Source: Acidobacteriota bacterium
GTDB lineage: Bacteria; Acidobacteriota; Blastocatellia; RBC074
Assembly (NCBI GenBank): GCA_018269055.1
Contig: JAFDVI010000055.1
Coordinates: forward strand, 1-64,000
Length of the DNA stretch: 64,000 bases
Direction: 5' to 3'
Part shown: positions 46,727 through 56,453 of the stretch, in pieces
Layout: every line of letters starts with the position of its first letter
How positions within the stretch are numbered: position 1 is the stretch's first letter
Made by a program: the position numbers and the translations under genes
The notes under the pieces: generated by a model
The model's input: only the letters and a program-made list of their open reading frames with translations
Databases searched by the model: none
Told to the model about the DNA's origin: nothing

Positions 46727-47962
46727 TCAGGGTTTGATGACGGCTTCAATCAACTCAATGCGCTCAATCGGCGCTTCGCCATTGCGCGGGACTTTTTCGA
46801 TCTTGTCCAGCGTCTCGAACCCGTCAACAACTTTACCGAAGATGGAATACTTGCCGTCCAGGTTGGTTGCCGGAGCCAACACAATAAAAAACGAAGTCAG
46901 CGCAGAATCAGGATCGCTGGCGCGCGCCATCGAAAGCGTTCCGCGCACGTGTTTGTGAGTCTGGCTGAATTCGGCTTTGATGTTGCGAACCCATTTGTCA
47001 GCATAATGCACTTGGCCGCCTGGGCGCCCCGATCCCATTCCTCCCTGAACGACAAAGCCGGGTACGACGCGATGAAAAATGGTGTGATCGTACCAACCGG
47101 TTTGCACCAGCTTCAGGAAATTGCGAACGTGTTCCGGCGCCAAATCCGGTTCCAGCGAAACCGTGATGTCGCCCAAACTGGTGTGCAAAATGACTTCCTT
47201 CCGCATTTCATCCACCGAAGCGTCTTTGAATGGTTCCTCACGTTTCGGTTCAATCTTGACGCTCAGAATTTTAATTGGCGTTTTGAGCAACTGCGCATCG
47301 TCTGTTTCAGCCAGAGAGATTTTGTCAACGACCTCGAAGCCTTCGGTGACCTGGCCGAAAGCCGAATACTGCCCGTCGAGCGCGGTTTGCGCCGAAGCGC
47401 AGATGAAAAACTGCGCGCCGCCGCTGTTGGCTTTGCCGGGAATGCGCGCCGTCGAAACGGTTCCGGTAACGTGTTTTACATCGCTGAATTCGTCCGGCAA
47501 TTGGTTGAGCGCGCCGCTTCCCCATTTGGCGCGCGGCGTTTTCGGGTCTTTCAGCAGCGGGTCGCCGCCTTGGATGATTCCGTACTTGACGGCGCGAAAA
47601 AACGCCGAGCCGTCATAAAACCCTGCTTTGGCGTTTTTGACAAAGGCCTGGACGTGTTTCGGCGCTTTTGCCGGGAAAAATTCAAATCGGATGACGCCGA
47701 CGTCGGTCGTGATGACCGCTTCGAGTTTGGCGGCTTCTTCCAGCGAAACCGGCGGCGGTTCGGCTCCGGGTTGCGGCGCATTTTTCTTTCGCGCGGGCGG
47801 AACTTGCGCCATCACGGCAATGCCAGCCGTCAAGAGGCATAGAGACAGAGGGACGGAGAGAAGGAGAGAGAACAAACCAGTTTTCCATTGTACCCCTTTC
47901 CCTATGGCTCTCTGCCTCTCTTCAATCCGCAATCCGCAATCCGCAATCCACAATTTGGTCAT
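46727..47962 (-). CDS. Exported protein with two tandem cyclophilin-type peptidyl-prolyl isomerase domains
   Basis: 411 residues from the ATG at 47962, whose ATGA overlaps the trpE stop; a later start near the hydrophobic core is possible. A probable signal peptide ([19 protein letters not shown]) leads to two cyclophilin domains: the first with [16 protein letters not shown] and [20 protein letters not shown], the second with [17 protein letters not shown] and [19 protein letters not shown], holding most of the active-site Arg/Phe/Gln residues. They catalyse proline cis-trans isomerisation, probably in the periplasm. The residues [10 protein letters not shown] near the start are encoded by a 7-bp array. 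It is an unrelated function inside the trp operon. Confidence 0.85.
   Translation of the reverse strand: MTKLWIADCGLRIEERQRAIGKGVQWKTGLFSLLLSVPLSLCLLTAGIAVMAQVPPARKKNAPQPGAEPPPVSLEEAAKLEAVITTDVGVIRFEFFPAKAPKHVQAFVKNAKAGFYDGSAFFRAVKYGIIQGGDPLLKDPKTPRAKWGSGALNQLPDEFSDVKHVTGTVSTARIPGKANSGGAQFFICASAQTALDGQYSAFGQVTEGFEVVDKISLAETDDAQLLKTPIKILSVKIEPKREEPFKDASVDEMRKEVILHTSLGDITVSLEPDLAPEHVRNFLKLVQTGWYDHTIFHRVVPGFVVQGGMGSGRPGGQVHYADKWVRNIKAEFSQTHKHVRGTLSMARASDPDSALTSFFIVLAPATNLDGKYSIFGKVVDGFETLDKIEKVPRNGEAPIERIELIEAVIKP
47923..47955. repeat. Tandem 7-bp array at the trpE/cyclophilin junction
   Basis: About four and a half copies of a CAATCCG-type heptamer, ending just inside the assumed start of the cyclophilin frame. 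It codes [10 protein letters not shown] if the start at 47962 is right, and it occupies the place where a Shine-Dalgarno for a later start could be. Confidence 0.8.
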
Positions 47963-49485
47963 AACTCTTTCTCCGCCATTTCGATTGCGCGAACCAACGC
48001 GCGAGATTTGTTCACGGTTTCCTGGAATTCAGTTTCCGGCACGGAATCGGCGACGATGCCGCCGCCCGCTTGAATGTAAGCGCGATTGCCTCGCGCGTAC
48101 ATTGTTCTGAGCGCGATGCACGAATCCAGGTTTCCCGAATAATCGAAATACAGTACGGCTCCGGCATAAGCACCGCGCCGCGTCGGTTCCAACTCGTCAA
48201 TGATTTCCATCGCGCGAACCTTTGGCGCGCCGGAAACCGTTCCCGCCGGAAACGTCGCCGCCAAAGCGTCGAAACAATCCAGCCCCTGGCGCAGCGTGGC
48301 TTTGAGCGATGAAACCAAATGCATCACGTGCGAAAAACGTTCGACGAACATTAAATCAGCAACTTTGACCGAACCGTATTCGGCGACGCGACCAAGATCG
48401 TTGCGTCCCAAATCCACCAGCATGACGTGTTCGGCGCGCTCTTTTTCGTCCTGCAGCAATTGCTCTTCCAGCTTGCGGTCTTCGGCTTCGGTTGCGCCGC
48501 GCGGATGCGTTCCGGCAATCGGACGATATTCCAACTGGCGATCCGTACAGCGCACCAGCATTTCCGGTGACGCGCCGAGCACGGTTTCTTCGCCGCCGAG
48601 TTTCAAGAAGAACATATACGGCGAGGGATTAACGACACGCAGCGCACGATAAATCTGGAAGGGCGGAACGGTAATGTCGGTTTCAAATCGCTGTGCAAAG
48701 ACCACTTGAAAGGCATCGCCCGCCCTGATGTACTCTTTGATTTTCTCGATTGCCGAAACGTAATACTCCTTCGACAGATTCGAGCGAATCTGTACCGACT
48801 CGTTTCTTCGGCTGAATGATGCAGGTTCGACCGGAGCTGCCAAACTGGCCTCAAACCGCGCAATTTCACTGCAAGCGGCGATGTATTTGTCGCGCAACTT
48901 TCCGCCGTCGCGTTCGCCGTCTGTGAAAACATTGGCAATAATGTGAATCTGATGTTTGACGTGATCGAAGGCAAGGATGTTTGAAAAGAACATAACCACG
49001 GCCGTGTCCAGGTTCAGGTCGTCTTTCGCCTGATCAGGTAAACGCTCGAACCAACGCACAGCGTCGTAGCCGAAATACCCAACCGCGCCACAGGAAAATG
49101 GCGGCAATCCTGACAGCTTGACCGGTTTATGTTCGCGCATCAGGTCACGCAACACGTCGAGCATTGGACGCTGAACGGTTTCCTGACTGCCGTCGGATCG
49201 TTCGATGGAAACCTCTACCCGGTCGCTACCGCTCCCGGTTCCGTACCGATTGTGAGCGCGAACAATTGTGTGCGGCGCGCAGCCCAGAAACGAATACCGC
49301 GCGATTTTTTCGCCGCCTTCGATGGATTCCAGCAAAAACGCGCGTGGCGATTGGCGTTCGATGCGTAGAAACGCCGAAACCGGCGTCAGCAAATCCGCCA
49401 TCACCGTTTTGACCAGCGGCACTACCGTGCCTTCGGCTGCCAGCGAAAGAAATTCTTCGTAAGTTGAAGGTGAGATTGAAGACAT
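47959..49485 (-). CDS. trpE: Anthranilate synthase component I
   Basis: 508 residues. The chorismate-binding domain is complete: AGDAFQVVFAQRFE, NPSPYMFFLKLGGE, YRPIAGTHPRG (feedback and active-site region), LVDLGRNDLGRV, and GTVSGAPKVRAMEIIDELE (the GTVSGAP motif). It makes anthranilate from chorismate with TrpG. It starts 35 nt after the patatin-like gene, too short for a typical leader peptide and attenuator, and I see none. First trp gene of the operon. Confidence 0.97.
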   Translation of the reverse strand: MSSISPSTYEEFLSLAAEGTVVPLVKTVMADLLTPVSAFLRIERQSPRAFLLESIEGGEKIARYSFLGCAPHTIVRAHNRYGTGSGSDRVEVSIERSDGSQETVQRPMLDVLRDLMREHKPVKLSGLPPFSCGAVGYFGYDAVRWFERLPDQAKDDLNLDTAVVMFFSNILAFDHVKHQIHIIANVFTDGERDGGKLRDKYIAACSEIARFEASLAAPVEPASFSRRNESVQIRSNLSKEYYVSAIEKIKEYIRAGDAFQVVFAQRFETDITVPPFQIYRALRVVNPSPYMFFLKLGGEETVLGASPEMLVRCTDRQLEYRPIAGTHPRGATEAEDRKLEEQLLQDEKERAEHVMLVDLGRNDLGRVAEYGSVKVADLMFVERFSHVMHLVSSLKATLRQGLDCFDALAATFPAGTVSGAPKVRAMEIIDELEPTRRGAYAGAVLYFDYSGNLDSCIALRTMYARGNRAYIQAGGGIVADSVPETEFQETVNKSRALVRAIEMAEKEL

Positions 49486-49520
49486 ACACTTCGTAGTTGT
49501 CGGTGTGTCCGACAGCAGTT

Positions 49521-51743
49521 TTATTTACCAGTCGGAGCCGGAGTTTCTGCCGTCGCCGGGTTGTTTTTCATCGCGCTCAAAAAATCCGTTACCGTTTTCA
49601 GGGAATCTTTCTGACTGCCGTTGGTCCAACATTCACTGATTTTTGCTTTCTCGGCATCTGTCAGTTTCCACGTCAGCGGCGGATCGTAACAGTTCTTTTT
49701 TCCGTCGCGGGAAGGCAGACAGCAAAATCGGAAATTCGCGCTCTGAATTCTGTCCTGCTTCTTCTCTCCGTTTTTGATATTCCACTTTTCCCTGAGCAGG
49801 TCGAATTCAATTTCTTTGTGCGAAGCCTGCGCGGCAGTTCGTATGTTGAGCAAGGTTTCGACCGGCGCAACCGATTGGGAAATGTAGCCTGATGGTTTTT
49901 CGTTGGATTTTATTTCCGGAAAACTCTGAATCTGGATGACCAGAACTTCGGAAATCAGACCATCTTCCAGCGCATTGTTGAGCCACTCAACAATGCTGGT
50001 CATGCCGTAGTTGTCGTAATACCCGCCATCCACCAAATGAAGCAGCGCACCGTCCGGCGTTTCTTCGCGCGAACGCGCAGCCGGAGAAACGTATGGGAAC
50101 GTCGCTGATAATCGAGCGGCGGTATCAGCCTGAATATCTTTGCCGTTTAACAATTTGGCGAGATTCAGTCGCCCGCGCGTGTCCAAAGGTTCCTTTTCAC
50201 TGTTTCTGTCCGTGTTTCCGGCCAACAACCGATCCCCGTTTTCGACCACCGTTGCGTTAAATACGTTGGCGGGCCGTTTGCCTGCCAGAACATCTTCTGC
50301 CCAACCTGCCAGCGTCCCTTTTAGGCTGCAATCAACCGGGCACTGCTTTTTATCCTTGTGACTGTCCAGGTATTCCGCGCAGACCTTTTCGCAACTGCGT
50401 CCCCAGGAATCTTCCAGCGCAACGCCACGATCCGCGCCGAAGGGCCAGAAACCAAACAACAGCAAATTGAAAAAATCGTGATAAACCAACCCGCGCGCCA
50501 CATCGTCCAGGCTGTTTCCTTCGGCCATCTTTACGACCAGTTCCAGCGCGTCGGGATCAGGAGCGCCCGCTTGCGGGTTGTAACTGTTGACAAAGAAAAA
50601 CGAGCCGACCGAACCGCCGGAAACAGAGCTGATCAACCGCACGGCATTCGCAAAATCCGGGCGCTCTTTCTGAATTCCTGCCAACACCTGAGCCGTCCAC
50701 ACCGCCGCCTGTATGCCGCCGCCTTCCGTCGCCACCACGATGACTTTTTTGGGAGATTCCTTGGTGGCGCCCAACACCTGCTCCGGCGTCAACATCTTCA
50801 GTTCCCGGTCATTCTGGATTCCGTAAAAGTAGTTGGGATGCGACAGGTAAATCACAGCCAGCAGGATCAGCATCACCGGAACACGAAACCGATCCAGCAC
50901 AAAGGACAATCCGCTCAACACCCAGCACAACAGCATCAACAACAAAACGACGAAGAACAATGCGGGCATCTCAAGGTTTGTAAAGACTCCGGTGAGAATG
51001 AAAACCACCAACGTGACAAACAGCAATGATGCCGCCAATCCGTGTCCCGCCAGAAACCGCCCTTCGCGTTCGTCAAAAAATCCTTCGCCTAAAATGGATC
51101 GCAAAAACTTTCGCAAGCTTCGGCGTGGCGTTTGCGCTGGGTCTTTCAGGGCAATCCAGTCAATCAACGAAACCGGCAGCCAGCTTACGATAAACAGCTC
51201 CTTATAAAGCTGTCTGGCCCGTGTTTCCGAATTCACGACCAATTGCACCAGTACGGCGGCAAACAACAAAACCAGCGAAACAGCCAGTCCAAGCCCCGCG
51301 AACAAAATCGCCCACTGGAACGAGGTATGCGCCGATTCCGCGCCCGTCTTATAAATCACCGCAATGGTCAGCGGAAGTGCCAGAAGGGCGAAGAAAAAGG
51401 CCTGTTTTGCGCTGATCTTAAATTTGGTTTCCTGCTGCTCTGCGGCTTCCTTGCCGAGTTTGAATCGCCCGGTTCCATAAGACCGGATCAGCCGCCACGT
51501 CACCAGAATCGCCCAGCACGTGGTGAACGCAACCAGAGAAACCAGAAACACGCCCCAACCATCCGTGACAAACAAACTGGCCAGAAGCGTTTTCACGCTT
51601 GAGGCCAATCCCAAATATGGCAGTCCGACCAATGCCGCTGCGGTCAGAATCGGGAAGCGTAAGAAGTAGAGCCAGTTGAAGAACCAGACCAAACCAGTTC
51701 TGAGTTTTGTAAAGAGCGAGACCTTTTTCGGGGTGTCGGCCAT
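49521..51743 (-). CDS. Membrane-bound patatin-like phospholipase
   Basis: 740 residues. The N-terminal half (about 1-330) has about eight hydrophobic segments; the C-terminal half is a patatin domain. EGGGIQAAVWTAQVLAGIQ holds the oxyanion G-G-G; the nucleophile is the Ser in the GxSxG-like LISSVSGGSVGSFFFVNSY; the partner Asp is in LVDGGYYDNYGMTSIVEWL (DGG form). It would hydrolyse lipids at the inner membrane; substrate unknown. AGGAGG precedes the ATG. It is followed by trpE after 35 nt, with no visible terminator between them. Confidence 0.85.
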   Translation of the reverse strand: MADTPKKVSLFTKLRTGLVWFFNWLYFLRFPILTAAALVGLPYLGLASSVKTLLASLFVTDGWGVFLVSLVAFTTCWAILVTWRLIRSYGTGRFKLGKEAAEQQETKFKISAKQAFFFALLALPLTIAVIYKTGAESAHTSFQWAILFAGLGLAVSLVLLFAAVLVQLVVNSETRARQLYKELFIVSWLPVSLIDWIALKDPAQTPRRSLRKFLRSILGEGFFDEREGRFLAGHGLAASLLFVTLVVFILTGVFTNLEMPALFFVVLLLMLLCWVLSGLSFVLDRFRVPVMLILLAVIYLSHPNYFYGIQNDRELKMLTPEQVLGATKESPKKVIVVATEGGGIQAAVWTAQVLAGIQKERPDFANAVRLISSVSGGSVGSFFFVNSYNPQAGAPDPDALELVVKMAEGNSLDDVARGLVYHDFFNLLLFGFWPFGADRGVALEDSWGRSCEKVCAEYLDSHKDKKQCPVDCSLKGTLAGWAEDVLAGKRPANVFNATVVENGDRLLAGNTDRNSEKEPLDTRGRLNLAKLLNGKDIQADTAARLSATFPYVSPAARSREETPDGALLHLVDGGYYDNYGMTSIVEWLNNALEDGLISEVLVIQIQSFPEIKSNEKPSGYISQSVAPVETLLNIRTAAQASHKEIEFDLLREKWNIKNGEKKQDRIQSANFRFCCLPSRDGKKNCYDPPLTWKLTDAEKAKISECWTNGSQKDSLKTVTDFLSAMKNNPATAETPAPTGK

Positions 51744-51848
51744 CTTGTCCTCCTGATGGAAAAGACTGCTTATGGGGTTTGCGCCGCTCGAAATCGCGGC
51801 CTTCAGTCAATTGCTCAAATAAGGACGTACTACAAACAATGTCAGTTT

Positions 51849-52066
51849 GTAACTGCTCAGCCTGATCTTCGTCGCGGAGCGACGGCTGACATTAGCCCGG
51901 CGTTTCAACGCCGGGAAAGGCGAGAAAGACTTCCGCGTCGCGTCAGCGACGCTTGAATTCAGGCATCGCTGACGCGACGCCGCAACCCATTTGCTCGCTC
52001 CCCGTGGGTTGCACCCACGGCTAAATTCGACCGCCGCTAAGGCGGCGAAGAGGGCTGAGCAGTTAC
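51849..52066. mobile_element. MITE-like element made of nested hairpins
   Basis: About 218 bp with perfect 14-bp terminal inverted repeats (51849-51862 with 52053-52066). Inside are perfect stems at 51896-51915 (9 bp), 51935-51952 (7 bp), 52002-52020 (8 bp) and 52032-52047 (6 bp), plus an 18-bp inverted pair with one mismatch (51935-51952 with 51963-51980). A GTCAG pentamer stands just outside both ends, on the left separated by three bases. No ORF. It fills most of the 332-bp gap between hisIE and the patatin gene and could affect read-through. Confidence 0.7.
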
Positions 52067-52075
52067 GTCAGATTT

Positions 52076-52804
52076 TCACTTGCTGTATTTCGGATTTGCC
52101 GGTTTGCCGGCGCGATGACTCAATTCGTTCAAAATGTCCTGCAAGCTGACCTCGCGTTCGACCATCAACACCAGCAGGTGATACAGCAGATCGCTGATTT
52201 CCGCCGAAAGCGGTTTCCGGCTTTCGGCGTCATTGGCGTTTTTGGCGGCGATGATGGTTTCGGCGGCTTCCTCGCCGACTTTCTTCAAAATCTTGTCCAG
52301 GCCGCTGTCGAACAGATACGTGGTGTACGAACCTTCGGGGCGCTGATCTTTCCGTTCCTGAATCAGCCGGTACAAATCCTGTAGCAAGATGCCCAAATCC
52401 ATCGCCGCCACGTTGACGAGCGAAAAGGGCGAATCGGCTTGCTGAATGATCGTAGCAGGCTTGTTCGCCTGTTCCTGCAGCGCATCGGGTTCATTGACGC
52501 CGCGATAAAAGCAGGTGCGTTCTCCTGTATGACAAGCCGGACCTTCAGGAATCACTTTGACCAACAGCGCATCGCCGTCGCAATCCAACCGTATGTCAAC
52601 GACTTGCTGCGTGTTGCCGGAAGTCGCGCCTTTGTGCCAAAGCTCCTGCCTCGAACGGCTCCAAAACCAGGTTTGGCCGGTTTGCATGGTTCTGGCCAGA
52701 CTTTCGGCATTCATGTACGCCACCATCAACACTTCGCTCGTGGCGTTGTCCTGCACGATCGAGGTGATCAACCCTAGTTCGTCAAACTTCAGATTCTGAA
52801 TCAT
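52076..52804 (-). CDS. hisIE: Bifunctional phosphoribosyl-AMP cyclohydrolase/phosphoribosyl-ATP pyrophosphatase
   Basis: 242 residues from the ATG at 52804, which shares one base with the hydrolase stop (TGATG). The HisI part (1-115) shows [19 protein letters not shown], the Mg/Zn residues in [13 protein letters not shown] and [12 protein letters not shown]. The HisE part (about 140-235) has [20 protein letters not shown] and [16 protein letters not shown] with the Glu-rich metal site. It does steps 2 and 3 of histidine synthesis. Confidence 0.96.
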   Translation of the reverse strand: MIQNLKFDELGLITSIVQDNATSEVLMVAYMNAESLARTMQTGQTWFWSRSRQELWHKGATSGNTQQVVDIRLDCDGDALLVKVIPEGPACHTGERTCFYRGVNEPDALQEQANKPATIIQQADSPFSLVNVAAMDLGILLQDLYRLIQERKDQRPEGSYTTYLFDSGLDKILKKVGEEAAETIIAAKNANDAESRKPLSAEISDLLYHLLVLMVEREVSLQDILNELSHRAGKPANPKYSK

Positions 52805-53850
52805 CACTTGGCTTTCTTCGTCAACCAGTCGGTCAAAATGGTCAGCATTGCAGCATCCAGCGGACGCGAAGTATCGGCATAAGAAGCCATCGTCGCGGCG
52901 CCTTTGTTGGTTTTTAGCAGATGGTCAACGTCGTCCAGCAATTGCAAGGTTACGTCTTCGTGCGAAGCGCGCTTCATTGCCTCTTCGATGAACTCAGCAT
53001 CTTTGACGGAAATTTGAAGGTCTTTTTTTCCCTGCAAAATCAGCGTCGGCGCCTCAATGTTGTTGACGATTTGCAGCGGGTCGTTGATGAACAGGCTGAC
53101 AATAATGTCACGCTGCTTGATCATGCTGAGTAACACTGCGTCGTACGGGTCTTTGTCATTCAACAGTTCGCTGGGAAATTCGACCAATCCGCCCTGCATG
53201 CCTCTGACGACACGATCAAACTTGGCCAAGTAGGCTTCAATCTCCTCAGGCTTCTTTCCCGCTTCCGTCATTCGATTCTTGAGCTGGTCGCGCATCACTT
53301 TGTGCAGGTAACGCCCCGAAGCCGCGGCCAAAACAACGCCGGCATATTTGGCATCTTCCCGTGCGGCAATGCTGGAAACGATGTATCCGCCTTCGCTGTG
53401 CCCGAACAGAAATACCTTTGCGGGATCAACCTGAGGCTGCTTTTTCAAGAACTCCGCCGACAACCGGGCGTCGTCAATATAATCATCAAATGTAGTCGGT
53501 TTCGTGCAATCGCTTTGGCCAACACAGCGTTTGTCATATCGCAAAACGGCAAAGCCGCGCGCGGCCAGATGCTCTGCCAATTCGCGGTAAATCGGATGTT
53601 TGACTGTCCCAATTTCCACGCCATCGCGCGGCGTCGCCCCGGAACCTCCGACGATCAACATTCCGGGCGCGCGCTTGCCTGCTTCGAGTTTTGGCACAAG
53701 CAGCGTTCCTGCCAATTTCACTTCGTGGCCGTCATATTTCACTTCCTGCGCCTGAAACGCAGGCACGGCGGGTTTGCTTTGCGCCGCTGCTGACACTGTC
53801 CAGACAACGACGACAACCAATAAAACGAAAACTCTTGAAATCCAATTCAT
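52804..53850 (-). CDS. Exported alpha/beta hydrolase (dienelactone hydrolase/EstA-like)
   Basis: 348 residues, signal peptide at 1-23 (cleavage near SAAAQ). Motifs: [15 protein letters not shown] (oxyanion), the nucleophile elbow [13 protein letters not shown], the acid in [18 protein letters not shown], and the His in [13 protein letters not shown]. The large insertion between nucleophile and acid is a lid domain. It resembles the YqiA/alpha-beta hydrolases with the IVGGSG oxyanion hole often annotated as dienelactone hydrolase. It sits inside a histidine gene group although it has no visible part in that pathway. Confidence 0.88.
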   Translation of the reverse strand: MNWISRVFVLLVVVVVWTVSAAAQSKPAVPAFQAQEVKYDGHEVKLAGTLLVPKLEAGKRAPGMLIVGGSGATPRDGVEIGTVKHPIYRELAEHLAARGFAVLRYDKRCVGQSDCTKPTTFDDYIDDARLSAEFLKKQPQVDPAKVFLFGHSEGGYIVSSIAAREDAKYAGVVLAAASGRYLHKVMRDQLKNRMTEAGKKPEEIEAYLAKFDRVVRGMQGGLVEFPSELLNDKDPYDAVLLSMIKQRDIIVSLFINDPLQIVNNIEAPTLILQGKKDLQISVKDAEFIEEAMKRASHEDVTLQLLDDVDHLLKTNKGAATMASYADTSRPLDAAMLTILTDWLTKKAK

Positions 53851-53875
53851 CCGAAAAAATGCTCCCTTGAATGAA

Positions 53876-53970
53876 TGTAGCGCAGGTTTTCCAACCTGCG
53901 GCAGACTTACTGAATTGCACCAGATGATTTAGAAGGGGCACACTGCGCAGGTTGGAAAACCCGCGCTACA
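53876..53970. repeat. REP/BIME-like paired palindrome
   Basis: Two 25-bp arms (53876-53900 and 53946-53970) are inverted copies with one mismatch. Each arm is itself a palindrome: in the left arm 7 bp pair across 4 nt (53882-53899). It lies in the 125-bp gap between hisF and the hydrolase gene. No ORF. Confidence 0.75.
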
Positions 53971-53975
53971 ACAAA

Positions 53976-54740
53976 CTACCGCATCAGTATACCGCGCTCG
54001 CGCAGATACTGTTTAGCATCGCCAATCGTGAATTCGCCAAAATGAAAAATGGAAGCCGCCAGCACGGCGCTCGCTTTTCCAACGGTCAGCGCTTCATAAA
54101 GATGCTCCAGGGTTCCTGCTCCGCCCGAAGCAATCACCGGGATATTGACGGCTTCGGCGACGGCGGCGGTGAGTTCCAGATCATAACCATCCTTGTGACC
54201 ATCGCAATCCATGCTGGTCAGCAGGATCTCGCCCGCGCCCAGGTTTGCCGCTTGCTGCGCCCATTCGACGGCGTCAATCCTGGTCGGCGTGCGACCACCG
54301 TGCAAATACACCTCCCACGAAAACCCGTCGGTGTCTTTTCGCCGCTTGGCATCAATCGCCACGACAATGCACTGCGCGCCGAACTTTTCCGCGCCTTCGC
54401 GGATCAGATTCGGATTTTGCACCGCCGCCGTATTCACCGAAATCTTGTCGGCTCCAGCCATCAAAATGGCGCGAATATCTTCGACGGTGCGAATGCCTCC
54501 GCCGACTGTGAACGGGATGAACACACGGTCGGCGACTCGGCGAACCATGTCGGCGACGATTTCCCGCCGATCCGACGAAGCCGTGATGTCCAGAAACACC
54601 AATTCGTCTGCGCCTTCGCGATCGTACCGCGCGCCTTGCTCCACCGGGTCGCCCGCGTCAATCAGGTTCAGAAAGCTGATACCCTTGACCACGCGGCCAT
54701 TATCAACGTCCAGACAAGGGATGATTCGTTTTGCGAGCAT
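53976..54740 (-). CDS. hisF: Imidazole glycerol phosphate synthase cyclase subunit
   Basis: 254 residues from [20 protein letters not shown] (ATG at 54740). Catalytic Asp residues sit in [12 protein letters not shown] and [16 protein letters not shown], with [14 protein letters not shown] and [15 protein letters not shown] as phosphate sites. It makes IGP and AICAR together with HisH, not seen here. No Shine-Dalgarno is visible, because the 7-bp array at 54746-54774 occupies that place. Confidence 0.96.
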   Translation of the reverse strand: MLAKRIIPCLDVDNGRVVKGISFLNLIDAGDPVEQGARYDREGADELVFLDITASSDRREIVADMVRRVADRVFIPFTVGGGIRTVEDIRAILMAGADKISVNTAAVQNPNLIREGAEKFGAQCIVVAIDAKRRKDTDGFSWEVYLHGGRTPTRIDAVEWAQQAANLGAGEILLTSMDCDGHKDGYDLELTAAVAEAVNIPVIASGGAGTLEHLYEALTVGKASAVLAASIFHFGEFTIGDAKQYLRERGILMR

Positions 54741-54745
54741 TTTCG

Positions 54746-54870
54746 ATTGCGGATTGCGGATTGCGGATTGCGGATTCTCTTTCCGCAACTCCTTCTGAAA
54801 CCGCGAACCGTGGATTGATGGGCCGTCTTATCCTGAACAACTCCGCAATCCGCAATCCGCAATCCGCAAT
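54746..54870. repeat. Two 7-bp arrays forming a perfect 29-bp inverted repeat
   Basis: Arms 54746-54774 and 54842-54870 are exact inverted copies made of GGATTGC and CCGCAAT heptamers, 67 nt apart. One arm touches the hisF leader, the other starts two bases beyond the serA stop codon. As RNA it would form a long stem enclosing the intergenic region. Confidence 0.85.
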
Positions 54871-54872
54871 GT

Positions 54873-56453
54873 TTAAAGACTGATCTGTTTGACTGAAATA
54901 ACGTGCTCGGATTTCGCCAATTCAGTTAAGGTTTTGGCGTCCAGCGCGCTATCTACCTGGTACACGGCCATCGCTGTGCCACCTGCTTTGTTGCGGCTCA
55001 AATACAACTGCGCAATGTTGACGCGATGGTCACCCAGGAATGTTCCAACACGACCGACGACGCCGGGTTTATCGGAATTGTGCAACACCAGCATCTGGCC
55101 TTCCGGCAGGGCGTCCAAACGATAGGAGTCAATCGCCACGATTCGCAACTCGCCTTTGCCCACGATGGTTCCGGCAATGCGACTTTCTTCTTTCTCGTTT
55201 TTAACGACGACCTCGATCAGCGTGGTGAAATCCTGCGCAGTCAGTTCCTTGGTTTCGGTCACGCGCAAACCGCGCTCTTCGGCAATCACCGAAGCATTGA
55301 CTTGGTTGACGCGCGCGCTGACACCTTTCAGCAATCCGGTCAGAATCGCTTGCGTGATGGGGCGAACATCCAGCGCGGCGACTTCTCCGCTGTAGCGAAT
55401 CTGGACTTCGTTGACCGGTTGCGTGAAAAACTGTGCCTGGAAACTGCCCAGCTTTTCGCCCAGCGTCAGGTACGGTTGCATCGTTACCAGAGCCTCGGCG
55501 CTGACGGCAGGAACGTTGACGGCACCGGCAATCGTGCCGGTTGCCAGATAATCGGCGACTTGTTCCGCAGTGGTGATGGCGACGGAATCCTGCGCTTCGT
55601 TGGTCGAGGCTCCCAGATGCGGCGTAATGACGACTTCATCCAGCGTCAACAGTGGGTGATCTTCCGGCACAGGTTCTTTGACAAAAACGTCTAGCGCGGC
55701 TCCGGCGACTTTGCCGGATTTGATTGCGTTGTAGAGCGCGGTTTCGTCCACCAAACCGCCGCGCGCGCAATTGATGACGCGAACGCCGTCTTTCATTTTG
55801 GCGAAAGCCGCTTCGCCGATGATGCCGCGCGTTTCGTCATTCATCGGCGTGTGAACCGTCACGAAATCCGCGCGCGTGAACACATCGTCGAGCGTGCCGA
55901 GTTCGATTCCAGCTTTCGAGGCAATTTCCGGCGAAGTAAACGGGTCGTAGGCGACGACTTTCATGCTCAAACCGACGGCGCATTGGGCGACGATCTTGCC
56001 GATGTTGCCCAGGCCAATGACGCCCAGCGTTTTGCCGCGCAACTCCGTGCCCATAAAGCTTTTCTTGTCCCATTTGCCAGCTTTCAGTTTGGAATGTGCC
56101 TGCGGAATTTTGCGCGCCAACGACATCATCAGCGAGATGGTATGTTCGGCGGTGGTGACGCTGTTGCCTCCGGCTGCGTTCATGACAATGATGCCGCGTG
56201 CGGTGGCGGCTTTCACGTCAATGTTATCCACGCCGGAACCGGCGCGGCCAATGACTTTCAGATTGTCGGCGGCGGCGATGATGTCGGCGGTGACTTTGGT
56301 TTCGCTGCGAACGATCAGGCCGTGATATTGGCCGATGATTGCTTTCAACTCTTCCGGCTTCAAACCGGTGTTGACATCTACCTGAAAGTTTTCGTTGCGG
56401 CGCAGAATTTCAACGCCGAGCTTGGAAAGATTGTCGCTAATCAGGATTTTCAT
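54873..56453 (-). CDS. serA: D-3-phosphoglycerate dehydrogenase
   Basis: 526 residues, the long type 1 form. The NAD domain has GKTLGVIGLGNIGKIVAQC; the catalytic Arg is in INCARGGLVDETALYNAI, the Glu in the next block, the His in VVITPHLGASTNEAQDSVAI. An intervening ASB domain and a C-terminal ACT domain (MLVLHNSDKPGVVGRVGTFL) allow serine feedback. It oxidises 3-phosphoglycerate, the first step to serine, which TrpB also uses. Divergent from the GNAT gene. Confidence 0.96.
   Translation of the reverse strand: MKILISDNLSKLGVEILRRNENFQVDVNTGLKPEELKAIIGQYHGLIVRSETKVTADIIAAADNLKVIGRAGSGVDNIDVKAATARGIIVMNAAGGNSVTTAEHTISLMMSLARKIPQAHSKLKAGKWDKKSFMGTELRGKTLGVIGLGNIGKIVAQCAVGLSMKVVAYDPFTSPEIASKAGIELGTLDDVFTRADFVTVHTPMNDETRGIIGEAAFAKMKDGVRVINCARGGLVDETALYNAIKSGKVAGAALDVFVKEPVPEDHPLLTLDEVVITPHLGASTNEAQDSVAITTAEQVADYLATGTIAGAVNVPAVSAEALVTMQPYLTLGEKLGSFQAQFFTQPVNEVQIRYSGEVAALDVRPITQAILTGLLKGVSARVNQVNASVIAEERGLRVTETKELTAQDFTTLIEVVVKNEKEESRIAGTIVGKGELRIVAIDSYRLDALPEGQMLVLHNSDKPGVVGRVGTFLGDHRVNIAQLYLSRNKAGGTAMAVYQVDSALDAKTLTELAKSEHVISVKQISL

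Noticed and set aside
54741-54788. N-terminal extension of hisF to 54788
   Set aside because: The extra residues ([15 protein letters not shown]) come from the 7-bp array. HisF normally starts at [11 protein letters not shown].
54746-54870. CRISPR-like repeats
   Set aside because: The units are 7 bp in uninterrupted tandem, without unique spacers and without cas genes nearby.
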